From NCBI GenBank assembly GCA_031374115.1, contig JANMNO010000087.1, positions 1 to 64,000 of the forward strand: a stretch of 64,000 nucleotides of DNA. Direction: 5' to 3'. Shown piece after piece: positions 1 to 11,793 of this stretch; position 1 is the stretch's first letter; every line of letters starts with the position of its first letter. This DNA is from JAKFWF01 sp031374115 (lineage in GTDB: Bacteria; Pseudomonadota; Alphaproteobacteria; Rhizobiales; Hyphomicrobiaceae). The notes below the pieces were generated by a model. That model was not told where the DNA came from, made no database searches, and saw only the letters and a list, made by a program, of their open reading frames with translations. Made by a program: the position numbers and the translations under genes.

Positions 1-435
1 CGACTGCTGGCGGCGTGTGGGTCGGCAGGTCGGAGGGTCAAACCTGGGACGCCCCCAGTGCCGATCCGAGGCTCGCCGCAGCGGCGCCGTGGAACCCGGC
101 GTGTGGACGTAATCCACTGAGTGCTGCGGGTAGGCCAAAAATCCTGTCGCGAGGTGGCCCGTTGCTGCTTCTTCTACCCCTGCGGCAAGTCCCGCGCGGC
201 TTCCGGTCACCTCGCACCCCTCACTTTGGGGCTGTGAAAAAACAAAATCAGTACATGGTTAAATATGTACGGAAACAATTTGTTGTATCGGCACCTCAAC
301 TCGCGAAGTTGAAAATGAGACGGGTGGGAGCAAGAACGGTGCAGTAGCGGTGGATCTGGCCGTTATAGAAACGTGTTTCGTCGCGCCGTCGTCCGCTTGT
401 CGGGCTCAAGATGGGCCATTCGAACCTCGCTGTCG
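1..435. other. Edge region without a supported gene
   Basis: All frames are open only in short stretches and the longest ORF (plus strand, ending near 347) has arginine- and proline-rich composition with no recognisable domain, so I call no gene. The stretch holds an inverted repeat GCGAGGTG/CACCTCGC about 65 bases across (near 149-217), a short CCCC-N7-GGGG hairpin followed by an A-rich run near 220-243, and an AT-rich segment from about 235 to 300. It could hold a structured RNA or the regulatory end of a gene outside the window; neither can be decided here. Confidence 0.4.
251..270. promoter_or_regulatory. Small palindrome in AT-rich DNA
   Basis: GTACAT and ATGTAC face each other across 8 bases inside an AT-rich segment. 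The size and symmetry fit a dimeric regulator site, but no gene start lies close enough to assign it. Seen directly; function is inference. Confidence 0.25.
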
Positions 436-1473
436 TCAACTGCTGGTGTCGCGGTTCAATAGGCCACGTCGGTTCAACCAGCGCCGCTCGACTTCGGCGG
501 CAATCGTGCCGGCACTGTCGAGAGGCTCGTAGCTCCATTTGTCGAACCGTTGCACACGATCTGGCAACAGACGCGTTGCGCCCGTGCGACGCAACGCTTC
601 ATGAAAGCGGGAGAACTTGGCGCTGCCTCCGGTCGGCTCGAACACATAGACCGGCTTGCCTGTTGCGCAAGCCTCACCCGTCATGTTCACACTGTCCGCT
701 GTCACCACGAACATGTCGGCGTGGGCGAGGAAATTCGGATAGGGATTAGTGCCGTGCCCGTCCCACAGGATGCGCGGATGGTTTGCGGTTGCCTCGTCGA
801 CCGTCCGAATCAAGCGCTGATGTGAGCGCCGGGATGGGGTGATCAAGAAGCTTGCACCAAGAGCTCCAAGACTTGCCAAAGCGGTCTGCAGGCGATCATC
901 GTCGGCGTCGGTAAAGCGATAGATCTTGTTCTTGCCGCCGAGAATGACGGCGACACGCGGCGAGGGAAGAGCTGCAATTTCCGGCGGGCAAGCGGCACGC
1001 AGACGGCTCAGCAGGTCGGCTGAATAGCCGTGCGGCGAAGTCGGCGTCGTGATAACATTAGCGCCGCGCAGGCGATCGTGCTCCGGCACCCAGATCAAAT
1101 CTGCGATGCCGGTGCCAGCCTTCGAGTCCTGTAAGACGATGCAATAGGTTTGCGATCCAGCCTTGCGTCGTATGGCGCGGATGTATGGAGCACTGGCGCG
1201 GCCGGTCGCGATACATACCGCTGGCCAGGGAGGCGCAAAGAGGGCGCTGTCGGGACGGCCGATGCGGTCTTTGGGATCGGCCGGTCCCCAAGGCGCCGCG
1301 TGCCGCCAGGGTGCAGAGGGGGCGACATGCTTTATATGCACATCGAGACCTAATGCTTGGGCGAGGCCGAGCGCCTGGACATCCATGCCCGCTGAGCCGT
1401 CCGTGATGATCCAGGCGGGAAGCCCGGATAGCGGCCGTCGGGTGCGCCCGGTACTCGCATTTTGTTCCTGCAT
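436..1473 (-). CDS. ELM1-like (DUF1022) family protein
   Basis: The protein resembles the bacterial relatives of the plant mitochondrial fission factor ELM1 (DUF1022), a glycosyltransferase-like fold of unknown bacterial function common in Alphaproteobacteria. Visible family signs are an N-terminal segment with WIITDGSAGM, a central VAVILGGKN stretch and a C-terminal glycosyltransferase-like segment with VTADSVNMTGEA and GKPVYVFEP. The chosen ATG gives 345 residues; the frame stays open upstream to 1539, which would add 22 residues of unlikely composition. It is transcribed away from the Lrp gene. No signal peptide or membrane helix is seen, so it is probably cytoplasmic. Family assignment is fairly sure, function is not known. 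Confidence 0.75.
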   Translation of the reverse strand: MQEQNASTGRTRRPLSGLPAWIITDGSAGMDVQALGLAQALGLDVHIKHVAPSAPWRHAAPWGPADPKDRIGRPDSALFAPPWPAVCIATGRASAPYIRAIRRKAGSQTYCIVLQDSKAGTGIADLIWVPEHDRLRGANVITTPTSPHGYSADLLSRLRAACPPEIAALPSPRVAVILGGKNKIYRFTDADDDRLQTALASLGALGASFLITPSRRSHQRLIRTVDEATANHPRILWDGHGTNPYPNFLAHADMFVVTADSVNMTGEACATGKPVYVFEPTGGSAKFSRFHEALRRTGATRLLPDRVQRFDKWSYEPLDSAGTIAAEVERRWLNRRGLLNRDTSS

Positions 1474-1620
1474 CCGAATGTATTGCACCTGGCTCTCGGT
1501 ATATGTCGATGGTTCGCAAGGCCGCAGGAGCGCAGGCAAAATTCAATTAGTTGAAGGGGGCCAAGCTTTTCGCTTATTACAAGAAGGATGTATGTATTCG
1601 ATCGCGGATTGGAAACGTAA

Positions 1621-2100
1621 ATGCGCGTGCGATTAGATCCGCTCGACTGGCGAATTCTAAAAGAGCTGCAAGCCGATGGCCGGATTACCAACATCGCGCT
1701 CAGTCAGCGGATTGGTCTGTCAGCGCCGCCATGTCTGCGCCGCGTCCGGGCGCTGGAAGATGCCGGATACGTTCGCGGCTACGCGGCGCTCGTCGACGAG
1801 AAGCTACTCGGGTTCGAGTTGACGGCTTTTGCTATGGTTGGATTGCACGCGCAGTCGGAACCCGATTTGCGTGCGTTCGAGAACCGGGTTCTAGGCTGGG
1901 CGCTGGTCCGCGAATGCCATATGATGTCCGGCGAAACGGACTACATCTTGCGCTGCGTCGCGCCGGACTTGGGAACATTTCAAGAGTTCGTCATCAAGGA
2001 TCTGACGGCTGCTCCGAACGTCGCCAGCGTGAAAACTTCGCTGGCGATCAGGCGTGCCAAACTGGAGCCTGGCGTGCCTATCACCATTCCTCGCGGGTAA
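1621..2100 (+). CDS. Lrp/AsnC family transcriptional regulator
   Basis: A 159-residue protein of the usual Lrp/AsnC size. Residues about 3-62 form the winged helix-turn-helix (LDPLDWRILKEL, then IALSQRIGLS as recognition region), and about 65-150 form the RAM/AsnC ligand-binding domain, with GYAALVDEKLLGF at the junction and the ECHMMSGETDYIL core. Such proteins are local or global amino-acid-responsive regulators. It stands alone: the divergent neighbour is the ELM1-like gene, the downstream neighbour is convergent greA only 22 bases away, so its target cannot be read from context. It may regulate the divergent gene across 1474-1620. Confidence 0.9.
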   Translation: MRVRLDPLDWRILKELQADGRITNIALSQRIGLSAPPCLRRVRALEDAGYVRGYAALVDEKLLGFELTAFAMVGLHAQSEPDLRAFENRVLGWALVRECHMMSGETDYILRCVAPDLGTFQEFVIKDLTAAPNVASVKTSLAIRRAKLEPGVPITIPRG

Positions 2101-2122
2101 GCTGATTTGCGCGGCGGCGCCT

Positions 2123-2602
2123 TCACTTCCACTCGATCTTGATGATCTCGTAGGACTTCGAACCCTTCGGCGTCGTCACTTCGGCGGTCTCGCCTTTGGC
2201 TTTGCCGATCAGCGCGCGCGCGATCGGCGAGGCTATGGACACTTTGCCATCGCGCACGTTAGCCTCAAGTTCGCCAACGATCTTGTACTTGACCTTTTCG
2301 TCGGTGTCTTCGTCGTGGAGATGGACGGTGGCGCCAAACTTGACCGTATTACCCGACATCTTGGCCGGGTCGATTACATCGGCGCGAGAGAGTTTATCCT
2401 CGAAATCGGATACGCGTGCTTCGTTCAAGCCTTGCTGTTCCTTTGCGGCATGGTACTCCGCGTTCTCCGACAGATCGCCATGCGCGCGCGCCTCCGCTAT
2501 CGCTTGAATTATGCGCGGACGCTCTTCGGATTTGAGGCGCTGCAACTCGGCTATGAGCTTTTCATGGCCCTCAGCTGTCATCGGCACCTTTTCCATCGCC
2601 AT
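2123..2602 (-). CDS. greA: Transcription elongation factor GreA
   Basis: GreA rescues backtracked RNA polymerase by stimulating its intrinsic transcript cleavage. The 159-residue protein has the N-terminal antiparallel coiled coil (about residues 8-80, with the acidic tip motif GDLSENAEY) and the C-terminal FKBP-like domain (VKYKIVGELEA, SPIARALIGKAKGE). The start at 2602 is supported by AAGGAG nine bases upstream; an internal ATG two codons later is possible. It lies 141 bases downstream of carB on the same strand, an order frequent in Hyphomicrobiales. Identification is secure. Confidence 0.96.
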   Translation of the reverse strand: MAMEKVPMTAEGHEKLIAELQRLKSEERPRIIQAIAEARAHGDLSENAEYHAAKEQQGLNEARVSDFEDKLSRADVIDPAKMSGNTVKFGATVHLHDEDTDEKVKYKIVGELEANVRDGKVSIASPIARALIGKAKGETAEVTTPKGSKSYEIIKIEWK

Positions 2603-2679
2603 GGCAACGATCTCCTTAGTCTCTCCGGTCGATTCCGGTGTCGGATGACAGTCTCACGTAAATCTCGGCACTTGACCAG

Positions 2680-2701
2680 TCCCAACGGGGAAGCCATTGG
2701 G
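2680..2701 (-). terminator. Possible carB-greA intercistronic hairpin
   Basis: On the minus strand CCCAATGG and CCGTTGGG can pair (one G-T wobble) around a five-base loop between carB and greA. No T-run follows, so this is at best a weak or Rho-dependent stop, or an mRNA-stabilising hairpin. Confidence 0.25.
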
Positions 2702-2743
2702 AAGGAAGCTGTTTGTGCACTGCTCAATGCTATGCGTGGAGCA

Positions 2744-6019
<3,276 letters not shown>

Positions 6020-6052
6020 GTCGCGCTTATTAGTGCAGGCTCGCACGGTTGA

Positions 6053-6571
6053 CTAGTCTCGGCGTGATTGTTGTCCAATGCCGGTCGATTTGCCGGCAAT
6101 CTCGGTGGGTGCTGGTTTTCCGTCACGGCAAAGGTTAGGCGCAATCGGTTTGAAACTCCGATCGAGCGCGGCAAATCGAAAGTTTCTATTGTTAATGGGC
6201 GCTAAGAATACAGCCTCGACCGCCGTTCCGCTCAATAAGTTGCCGGCAGGTGAGCCGCGGGGGCCAGCGAAATCAGAGATCATAACCACTTGCCCAGCTC
6301 GCAAGCCGGCGGCGCTCCTTTGAACGCTGAGCACTTCAGCCCGATAGATCCGGGTTTCGGGCAGCCAGGCTGCACCCGGTATTTTGGATGTTATCGGCGT
6401 CCCCGAATCGAATGCTGCGAAGCGCAGCGCTAATACTTCGGGTGCGGCTGATTGGAGTTTGCAGGTTTGTGCGATCGTCATCACTTTGCGGGGGGATTGA
6501 GCGACCGCGACGTTCGATACTACGAGTGCTAAAAGGGCGATTGTGCTGAGTGCCTCGCAAAACAGAGCCAT
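6053..6571 (-). CDS. Secreted protein of unknown function
   Basis: This 172-residue ORF has a classical signal peptide (hydrophobic residues about 8-22, AVA-QS cleavage region) and a mature part with two cysteines (about 37 and 147) that could form a disulphide. The segment with YRAEVLSVQRSAAGLRAGQ and VVMISDF looks like a small beta-barrel (OB- or NTR-like) domain, but I do not recognise a family. It sits 33 bases upstream of carB on the same strand, and 121 bases after the ChaN-like gene, so the ORFs may be co-transcribed. Probably periplasmic. Confidence 0.65.
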   Translation of the reverse strand: MALFCEALSTIALLALVVSNVAVAQSPRKVMTIAQTCKLQSAAPEVLALRFAAFDSGTPITSKIPGAAWLPETRIYRAEVLSVQRSAAGLRAGQVVMISDFAGPRGSPAGNLLSGTAVEAVFLAPINNRNFRFAALDRSFKPIAPNLCRDGKPAPTEIAGKSTGIGQQSRRD

Positions 6572-6692
6572 GGCATTGTCCTTCCTGAAATCCAGCGGAC
6601 GGCTGCTGGCAACAGGGTAGTGTGCTGACCCTTGGCCTGGCTGTGAACAAACTCACGCTACGGCGCAATCGCGGTTGGACTCGCAACAGCGG

Positions 6693-7691
6693 TCAGGGTT
6701 GTTTCGGCTTTGACTTGAATTGCGCGCGCATTGCCTCGCAAGGATCATCGCGCTTGTAAGGATCGGCGAAGGCAACATAGTTGGCAGCGGGATTGCCAGT
6801 TGGGTCGCGCGGTCCGTAGACGGCTGGATCGGTCTTCCCGTCCGCGGTCTCGGTAAAGACGACGGCTATGACTTTTGTTTTAGGCGCGCGCTGCGTGACA
6901 TAGTAGGGGACACCCCGATCAGTGCGCACATGGCCATTACCAGCGAATATCACCGCACTGCCGTGGGCTTCGGCGGCTTTCAGAGCAATGTCAGCCATGT
7001 AGGCATCGCGATACCGCTGGGCCGCAGCCATGCTGCCGAACCCCGATTTCGGCATCAACCCGCAATGGCTCGCTTCGAGCTCGGTGAGCAGCGCATCGTT
7101 CGACGCAGGAGCTAGGGGCATGTCGAGGCCCAACCGGCTCAGCTGATCAGGCTCGATTGCACCAATGCCTTCTTTTGCAACGCGACGGGTCTGAACGCGT
7201 CCCGGGTCTCCGGCCAGGATCGGCGCTTTGGAGCGCACCACGTCGCGCACCAACGGAGTATACGATTTAGATGACGGCCAACCGGATTTGTCCCACTCGA
7301 GCAGCCGAAAAAAATCGCTCGCCGTCGCGGGGCGTCGTGCCGATTTACGAAGCTCGATGAACGCGTCCAAGCCCGCCTGCTGGTCTGCACTGATATGTTC
7401 AAAGACGAACGCGGGCGGGGCACACGTGCTGCGCTGCGTGGTCGCGCTCCTGATGAGAGTGGCCCGCATCTGATGATGATCGGTGTTGTCATGCACCTCG
7501 CCTAGCAGCGTGATCCCACCGCACGGAAACAGCTTCGAGAGCAGCGCCGGATCGCTGAGGTCAGAGAGCGCACTGGTTCGTGTGTCGAAGATCTTGCCAA
7601 CGAGCGGATGCGGCGAGCTTTGCGCAGCAGCGGGCAGCGCGAGTATGAGCCAGCAGGACAAGGTCGCCGTGATCCACGTTGCCAACCTCAT
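6693..7691 (-). CDS. ChaN-like haem-binding uptake protein
   Basis: A 332-residue exported protein. The ATG at 7691 places a signal peptide (LATWITATLSCWLILALPAAAQS) at the N-terminus; the frame is open 12 codons further. The mature protein carries the ChaN/EreA-Tiki superfamily signature GEVHDNTDHHQ (about residue 64) and the later VIFAGNGHVRTDRGVPYY block with the second conserved histidine. Family members bind haem dimers or act as metal-dependent proteins at the cell envelope; this copy shows no lipobox cysteine at the cleavage site, so it is likely periplasmic rather than a lipoprotein. No haem transport genes are adjacent, so the role remains inference. Confidence 0.8.
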   Translation of the reverse strand: MRLATWITATLSCWLILALPAAAQSSPHPLVGKIFDTRTSALSDLSDPALLSKLFPCGGITLLGEVHDNTDHHQMRATLIRSATTQRSTCAPPAFVFEHISADQQAGLDAFIELRKSARRPATASDFFRLLEWDKSGWPSSKSYTPLVRDVVRSKAPILAGDPGRVQTRRVAKEGIGAIEPDQLSRLGLDMPLAPASNDALLTELEASHCGLMPKSGFGSMAAAQRYRDAYMADIALKAAEAHGSAVIFAGNGHVRTDRGVPYYVTQRAPKTKVIAVVFTETADGKTDPAVYGPRDPTGNPAANYVAFADPYKRDDPCEAMRAQFKSKPKQP

Positions 7692-7955
7692 GACGCCATC
7701 CCTCTCGCCTTCACGACAAGCACCCATCCCTCACCACGCGTCCCCGGACATTTTTCGCGCGACAGCGCGACAAATGTGCGGGGTCTTTACCTGGTGCGTT
7801 GTCGCACGAGCGCGCCAAATCCAGGCAGGTAAGCATTTCCAGCATGCGAAGATCCCGGACAAGCCCGCCCGCGACACTGTGCTCAACTGCATCACTTTTG
7901 CGGGCTTTCCGGGAACGCGTGGGGAGAGAGCAGCGCAAACTCGCCATCGCTCTGA

Positions 7956-8606
7956 TCAGGCTTTCGTCTTCGTGGCCAGCCACTTCTCTAGCGCCTCGAT
8001 CATGCCGTCGATGGGGCGATAGCCGTTGGTGACGAGCCCGTAGTCGTTGCCGCCAGTGCCCGCGACGAGACAAGGAAACCCCTCGACGCCCATGTCCTTG
8101 GCCAACAGGAAGTCGCGGAACGTTTCGTTGCGAATATCGGGCGACAGGAAAGCGCTGAGAAAGTGTACGCGGTCGACGCCGCATTCCGCCGCGATGTCGG
8201 CCAGCACTTCGCCGGAGGTGGTGTCGCGGTTGTGGCCGTAGAATGCCGATGAGATAGCGCTCTTGTACCGCAGCGCTTTCTCCAGCGCCAGATCCCGCAT
8301 TGTAACAACTGCGCGGCATGCAGGTTCGGTGTCGTAGACGAAGCCCTCGCGCTCGAAGAATTTGTGATCGAATGGTTGGCCGGTAGCCGCGTTCACGCGC
8401 GTCCAGGCACTCGAAATGTAGTCCTTGTCGGACTGCGCCATCGCCTTCGTATTGCCGGCACGTAAGCCGCCGACGATGATGCGAACCGGCAACCGTGCGC
8501 CGAAATGGTTGGCGAGACCCTTGATCACCGGTGCAAAGCCGTAACACCAGGAACACATCGGATCGGCGATGTAGAGGAGGTGCGGTGATGGAGGCGAAGT
8601 TGTCAT
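7956..8606 (-). CDS. DsbA-family (FrnE-like) thioredoxin-fold protein
   Basis: The 216-residue protein has a thioredoxin fold with active-site CSWC at about residues 18-21 (DPMCSWCYGF), the long helical insertion of the DsbA/FrnE/HCCA-isomerase group, and the cis-proline region VEGFPCLV near residue 175. No signal peptide is visible, so unlike classical DsbA it probably acts in the cytoplasm as a disulphide oxidoreductase or isomerase. It stands alone between the ChaN-like gene and a small unknown gene, all on the minus strand. Substrate unknown. Confidence 0.85.
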   Translation of the reverse strand: MTTSPPSPHLLYIADPMCSWCYGFAPVIKGLANHFGARLPVRIIVGGLRAGNTKAMAQSDKDYISSAWTRVNAATGQPFDHKFFEREGFVYDTEPACRAVVTMRDLALEKALRYKSAISSAFYGHNRDTTSGEVLADIAAECGVDRVHFLSAFLSPDIRNETFRDFLLAKDMGVEGFPCLVAGTGGNDYGLVTNGYRPIDGMIEALEKWLATKTKA

Positions 8607-8675
8607 TTCGGCAGTTTTCCCATGGCGAGTTTAGCGGCTGCCACGCGCATCGCAAGTACAGCTAGTGTCAAAGAA

Positions 8676-8706
8676 AGGCCGCGGTTCCGACGGAGCCGCG
8701 GCTTTC
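8676..8706 (-). terminator. Rho-independent terminator
   Basis: On the minus strand GCCGCGG pairs with CCGCGGC around an 11-base loop, followed by CCTTTCTTT. It lies downstream of the 90-residue gene and upstream of the DsbA-family gene, separating their transcripts. Confidence 0.6.
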
Positions 8707-8831
8707 AAAGTCGATTGCGAAGGTGGATTTATCCGGTCGCGCTCGAGACTTCGACCGGCTCTTGGACGAAGAAGAAGGCTCCATTCCGTCTGCCTCCTCG
8801 CCGGCTGCTGTCAAAGCTTCGCCGAGCTGGG

Positions 8832-9104
8832 TCAGCTTGTCACATCCCGCTCGGCTTTCTCCGCGATCGACGACGTCTGGGTGCCGAGCCGGGACATCAA
8901 TTCGCAGATGCGTTCGCCATCCGGCTCATCCATTTGCAGTGCTTTCTTGAGAGCGCCTAGATCGCGTAGGATCGTCTTCGAGCCTGAGACTTCTGCGGAT
9001 TCGAGTTTCTCTTCCCAGCCTTCGATGTTTTTTACCGCGGCGGTTACAGTCATCCGCGTAATGCCTTTCTTGAAGGCTTCGATTGTCGGTGCAAAGCTCG
9101 CCAT
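8832..9104 (-). CDS. Small helical protein of unknown function
   Basis: The ATG at 9104 gives a 90-residue, charged, probably all-helical protein beginning ASFAPTIEAFKKGIT; the frame is open 12 more codons. It contains a stretch GWEEKLESAEVSGSKTILRDLGALKKAL typical of a coiled coil or helical hairpin. It has no signal peptide. It is transcribed divergently from ettA and ends before a clear terminator, which supports a real single-gene unit. I do not recognise a family. Confidence 0.65.
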   Translation of the reverse strand: MASFAPTIEAFKKGITRMTVTAAVKNIEGWEEKLESAEVSGSKTILRDLGALKKALQMDEPDGERICELMSRLGTQTSSIAEKAERDVTS

Positions 9105-9274
9105 AATGTCGCTCCGGTTTGTTGGGGGGGAGCCAGTCAACGACGGCCGCTACGCAAGGTCCGGCGGCACATTTGATAATTCCCAACGGTCATGACTTTG
9201 ATTGAGCATTTGGCGGCGATGCGTTAGCTGTCTCCCAAACCAACGTCGCAAGACCAGATTCAAGAGGCGCCCCA

Positions 9275-10936
9275 ATGGCTGCAGCCCATCAATACGTCTA
9301 CCACATGCACAAGTTGTCGAAAGCCTATCCCGGCGGCAAACAGGTGCTGAAGGACATCTCGCTCTCGTTCCTGCCGGGTGCCAAGATCGGTGTCGTCGGC
9401 TTGAATGGTTCGGGCAAGTCGACGCTGCTGAAGATCATGGCTGGTACGGTTGATGATTTCCTCGGTGAAGCGTCGGCCGCGGATGGCGTCCGCGTCGGCT
9501 ACCTGGCGCAGGAACCGCAACTTGATCCTGACAAGGACGTGCTCGGCAACGCCATGGAGGGTGTTGCGGAAAAGAAGGCGTTGCTCGATCGATACAACGA
9601 AATCGCGGCCAACTATACCGACGAGACCGCCGATGAAATGGCCAAACTGCAAGACGAGATCGACGCGCAGAACCTGTGGGATCTGGACGCCCAGGTCGAG
9701 CAGGCTTTGGACGCTCTGCGCTGCCCGCCGGGCGACTCCAGTGTCACGAATTTATCCGGCGGTGAAAAGCGCCGCGTCGCCCTTACCCGCCTCCTGCTGT
9801 CGAAGCCCGACATCCTGCTGCTCGACGAGCCGACCAACCATCTCGATGCCGAGAGCGTGGCCTGGCTCGAGAAGTTCCTGACCGACTACACGGGTTGCGT
9901 CATTCTGGTGACGCACGACCGTTACTTTCTTGACAACATTACCGCATGGACCCTCGAACTCGATCGTGGTCATGGCGTTCCCTACAAGGGCAACTACTCG
10001 AGCTGGCTCGAGCAAAAAGCCAAGCGCCTCGAGACCGAGAAAGGTCAGGAGGAGGGCAAGCAGCGCGCCCTCAAGCGCGAATTGGAGTGGATCCGTTCGA
10101 GCCCGAAGGCACGGCAGGCAAAGTCGAAGGCACGAATTCAATCTTATGAGAAACTTGCCGAGGAGGCCAGTCGCGAGGAGGTCGGCACGACATCGTTCAA
10201 GATCGCGCCGGGACCGCGTCTCGGCGGCATGGTGATCGAGGCGGAGGGTCTGTCGAAGGCATTTGGCGATCGCTTGCTGATCGATGGCTTGAGCTTCAAG
10301 TTGCCGCCGGGCGGCATCGTCGGCGTGATCGGCCCGAACGGTGCCGGCAAGACAACTCTATTCAAGATGCTGACGGGGGCGGACAAGCCCGACAACGGCA
10401 GTATCAAGATTGGGCCGTCGGTGAAGATCGGCTATGTCGACCAAAGCCGCGATCATCTCGATGGCAACAAGACCGTCTGGCAGGAAATCTCCGACGGCAA
10501 CGACATCATCAAGATCGGCGAGAAGAAAGAGGTTCCAAGCCGCGCCTATTGCGGCTGGTTCAACTTCAAGGGCGCTGATCAGCAAAAGAAAGTCGGTTTG
10601 CTGTCCGGTGGTGAGCGCAACCGCGTGCATCTGGCGAAGATGCTGAAGGAAGGCGGCAACTTGCTGCTTCTCGACGAGCCGACCAATGATCTCGACACGG
10701 AAACTTTGTCGGCGCTGGAATCCGCGCTGGAAGATTTCCCCGGCTGCGCCGTGGTCATCTCCCACGATCGCTTTTTCCTGGATCGGCTTGCGACCCACAT
10801 TCTCGCCTTCGAGGGCGACAGTCACGTCGAATGGTTCGAGGGCAACTTCGCCGACTATGAAGAAGACAAGAAGCGCCGCTTAGGCGACGCCGCGATCGAG
10901 CCCCACCGCATCAAGTTTAAGAAATTCACGCGGTGA
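9275..10936 (+). CDS. ettA: ABC-F translational throttle protein EttA
   Basis: EttA is a ribosome-binding ABC-F ATPase that gates the first elongation steps according to the ATP/ADP state. The 553-residue protein has two nucleotide-binding domains: Walker A GLNGSGKST (about 43-51), signature LSGGEKRRVAL and Walker B LLLDEPTNHLD in the first; GPNGAGKTT, LSGGERNRVHL and LLLDEPTNDLD in the second. Between them is the charged P-site tRNA-interaction linker with many Arg and Lys (about 245-300). The arm insertion of EttA sits in the first domain. No transmembrane part exists, as expected. A single-gene unit. Confidence 0.96.
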   Translation: MAAAHQYVYHMHKLSKAYPGGKQVLKDISLSFLPGAKIGVVGLNGSGKSTLLKIMAGTVDDFLGEASAADGVRVGYLAQEPQLDPDKDVLGNAMEGVAEKKALLDRYNEIAANYTDETADEMAKLQDEIDAQNLWDLDAQVEQALDALRCPPGDSSVTNLSGGEKRRVALTRLLLSKPDILLLDEPTNHLDAESVAWLEKFLTDYTGCVILVTHDRYFLDNITAWTLELDRGHGVPYKGNYSSWLEQKAKRLETEKGQEEGKQRALKRELEWIRSSPKARQAKSKARIQSYEKLAEEASREEVGTTSFKIAPGPRLGGMVIEAEGLSKAFGDRLLIDGLSFKLPPGGIVGVIGPNGAGKTTLFKMLTGADKPDNGSIKIGPSVKIGYVDQSRDHLDGNKTVWQEISDGNDIIKIGEKKEVPSRAYCGWFNFKGADQQKKVGLLSGGERNRVHLAKMLKEGGNLLLLDEPTNDLDTETLSALESALEDFPGCAVVISHDRFFLDRLATHILAFEGDSHVEWFEGNFADYEEDKKRRLGDAAIEPHRIKFKKFTR

Positions 10937-10981
10937 TGTCGCACCATCTGCGTCATCGTCCGACACCGCGGCCTGATCGCG

Positions 10982-11000
10982 GCTAGTCAGATTGACTAGC
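10982..11000. repeat. Perfect 8-bp inverted repeat with 3-base centre
   Basis: GCTAGTCA-GAT-TGACTAGC lies between the ettA stop and the next gene start, 82 bases before the ATG at 11082. It could be an operator of the downstream unit or a weak terminator of ettA; no T-run follows and the arms are not GC-rich, which favours an operator. Confidence 0.45.
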
Positions 11001-11081
11001 AGCATCGTCTCGCCCTTGACGGCCACATGCCATCCTGCTTGCTTGGCCGGCGCAGCGGGGCAGGAAGATTGGGGGAGACTC

Positions 11082-11780
11082 ATGGTTTTGTCACCGCGCC
11101 CGCGGCTTGGCGACACGCCAAACGAAATCGCAATCCATACCGCTGGCCAATCGGGGCAGAAGCTTACGGCGGTGGTATCTGCCCTCGCGTTGATGTTTTC
11201 GGCCTATAGCCTGTGGGACTCGTCGCTCAAGCAGCCTGACCTAAAGCTATTTGTGCCACCGGTGATCCACTACTCGTCGCCCTATAACAACACAAACTTC
11301 GAGGTGTTCGAAATCCCCGTGACGATCACCAACGAGGGCGGGCGCACCGGCACCGTGTTGTCGGTTGAGCTCGAAGCGACGAACCTGAAAACGGGTGAGA
11401 CCAAGCGTTTTTTCTCCGCCGATTTCGGGCGCTGGACAATGGAAAAGGCGCGTAGCAACGGTTATCAACCGTTTGCGCCGATCTCTCTGGCGGGCAAAGC
11501 CAGCCGGACGGAAACGCTGCTCTTCCACACCAAGGACGAGCAAGAAAAGCCGGCTCAGCTCGTAACGGCGCCGGGGCTATTTCGCTTCAGGCTGATGCTG
11601 GATGAAGCGGAGACCGACGACTTCGGCCCGCTCGACCGGCTGTTTCCAAAAAAGCCCGGCTCGGTCGGTTTCGAAGCGCAGTTGCGAAACTACGATGCCC
11701 GCGCTTTCAATGTCGGCACGTTGCCGCTATTCAGCACGACAGGCCGGTCGGCGAAGAGCGCCGACGAGCTGAAGAAGTAG
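11082..11780 (+). CDS. Membrane-anchored protein of unknown function
   Basis: The ATG at 11082 follows GGGGGAG at the right distance and gives 232 residues. One predicted membrane helix (about residues 27-45, TAVVSALALMFSAYSLW) is followed by a soluble domain rich in beta structure, with a segment EIPVTITNEGGRTGTVLSVELEA that resembles an immunoglobulin-like or bacterial surface beta-sandwich. It is the first gene of a close set with the MOSC gene (13 bases) and the alpha/beta hydrolase. The family is not recognised. Confidence 0.7.
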   Translation: MVLSPRPRLGDTPNEIAIHTAGQSGQKLTAVVSALALMFSAYSLWDSSLKQPDLKLFVPPVIHYSSPYNNTNFEVFEIPVTITNEGGRTGTVLSVELEATNLKTGETKRFFSADFGRWTMEKARSNGYQPFAPISLAGKASRTETLLFHTKDEQEKPAQLVTAPGLFRFRLMLDEAETDDFGPLDRLFPKKPGSVGFEAQLRNYDARAFNVGTLPLFSTTGRSAKSADELKK

Positions 11781-11793
11781 AACTGGAGGATGC

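Noticed and set aside
15..347. Plus-strand ORF of 110 codons at the left edge
   Set aside because: Composition and lack of ribosome site do not support coding; no domain.
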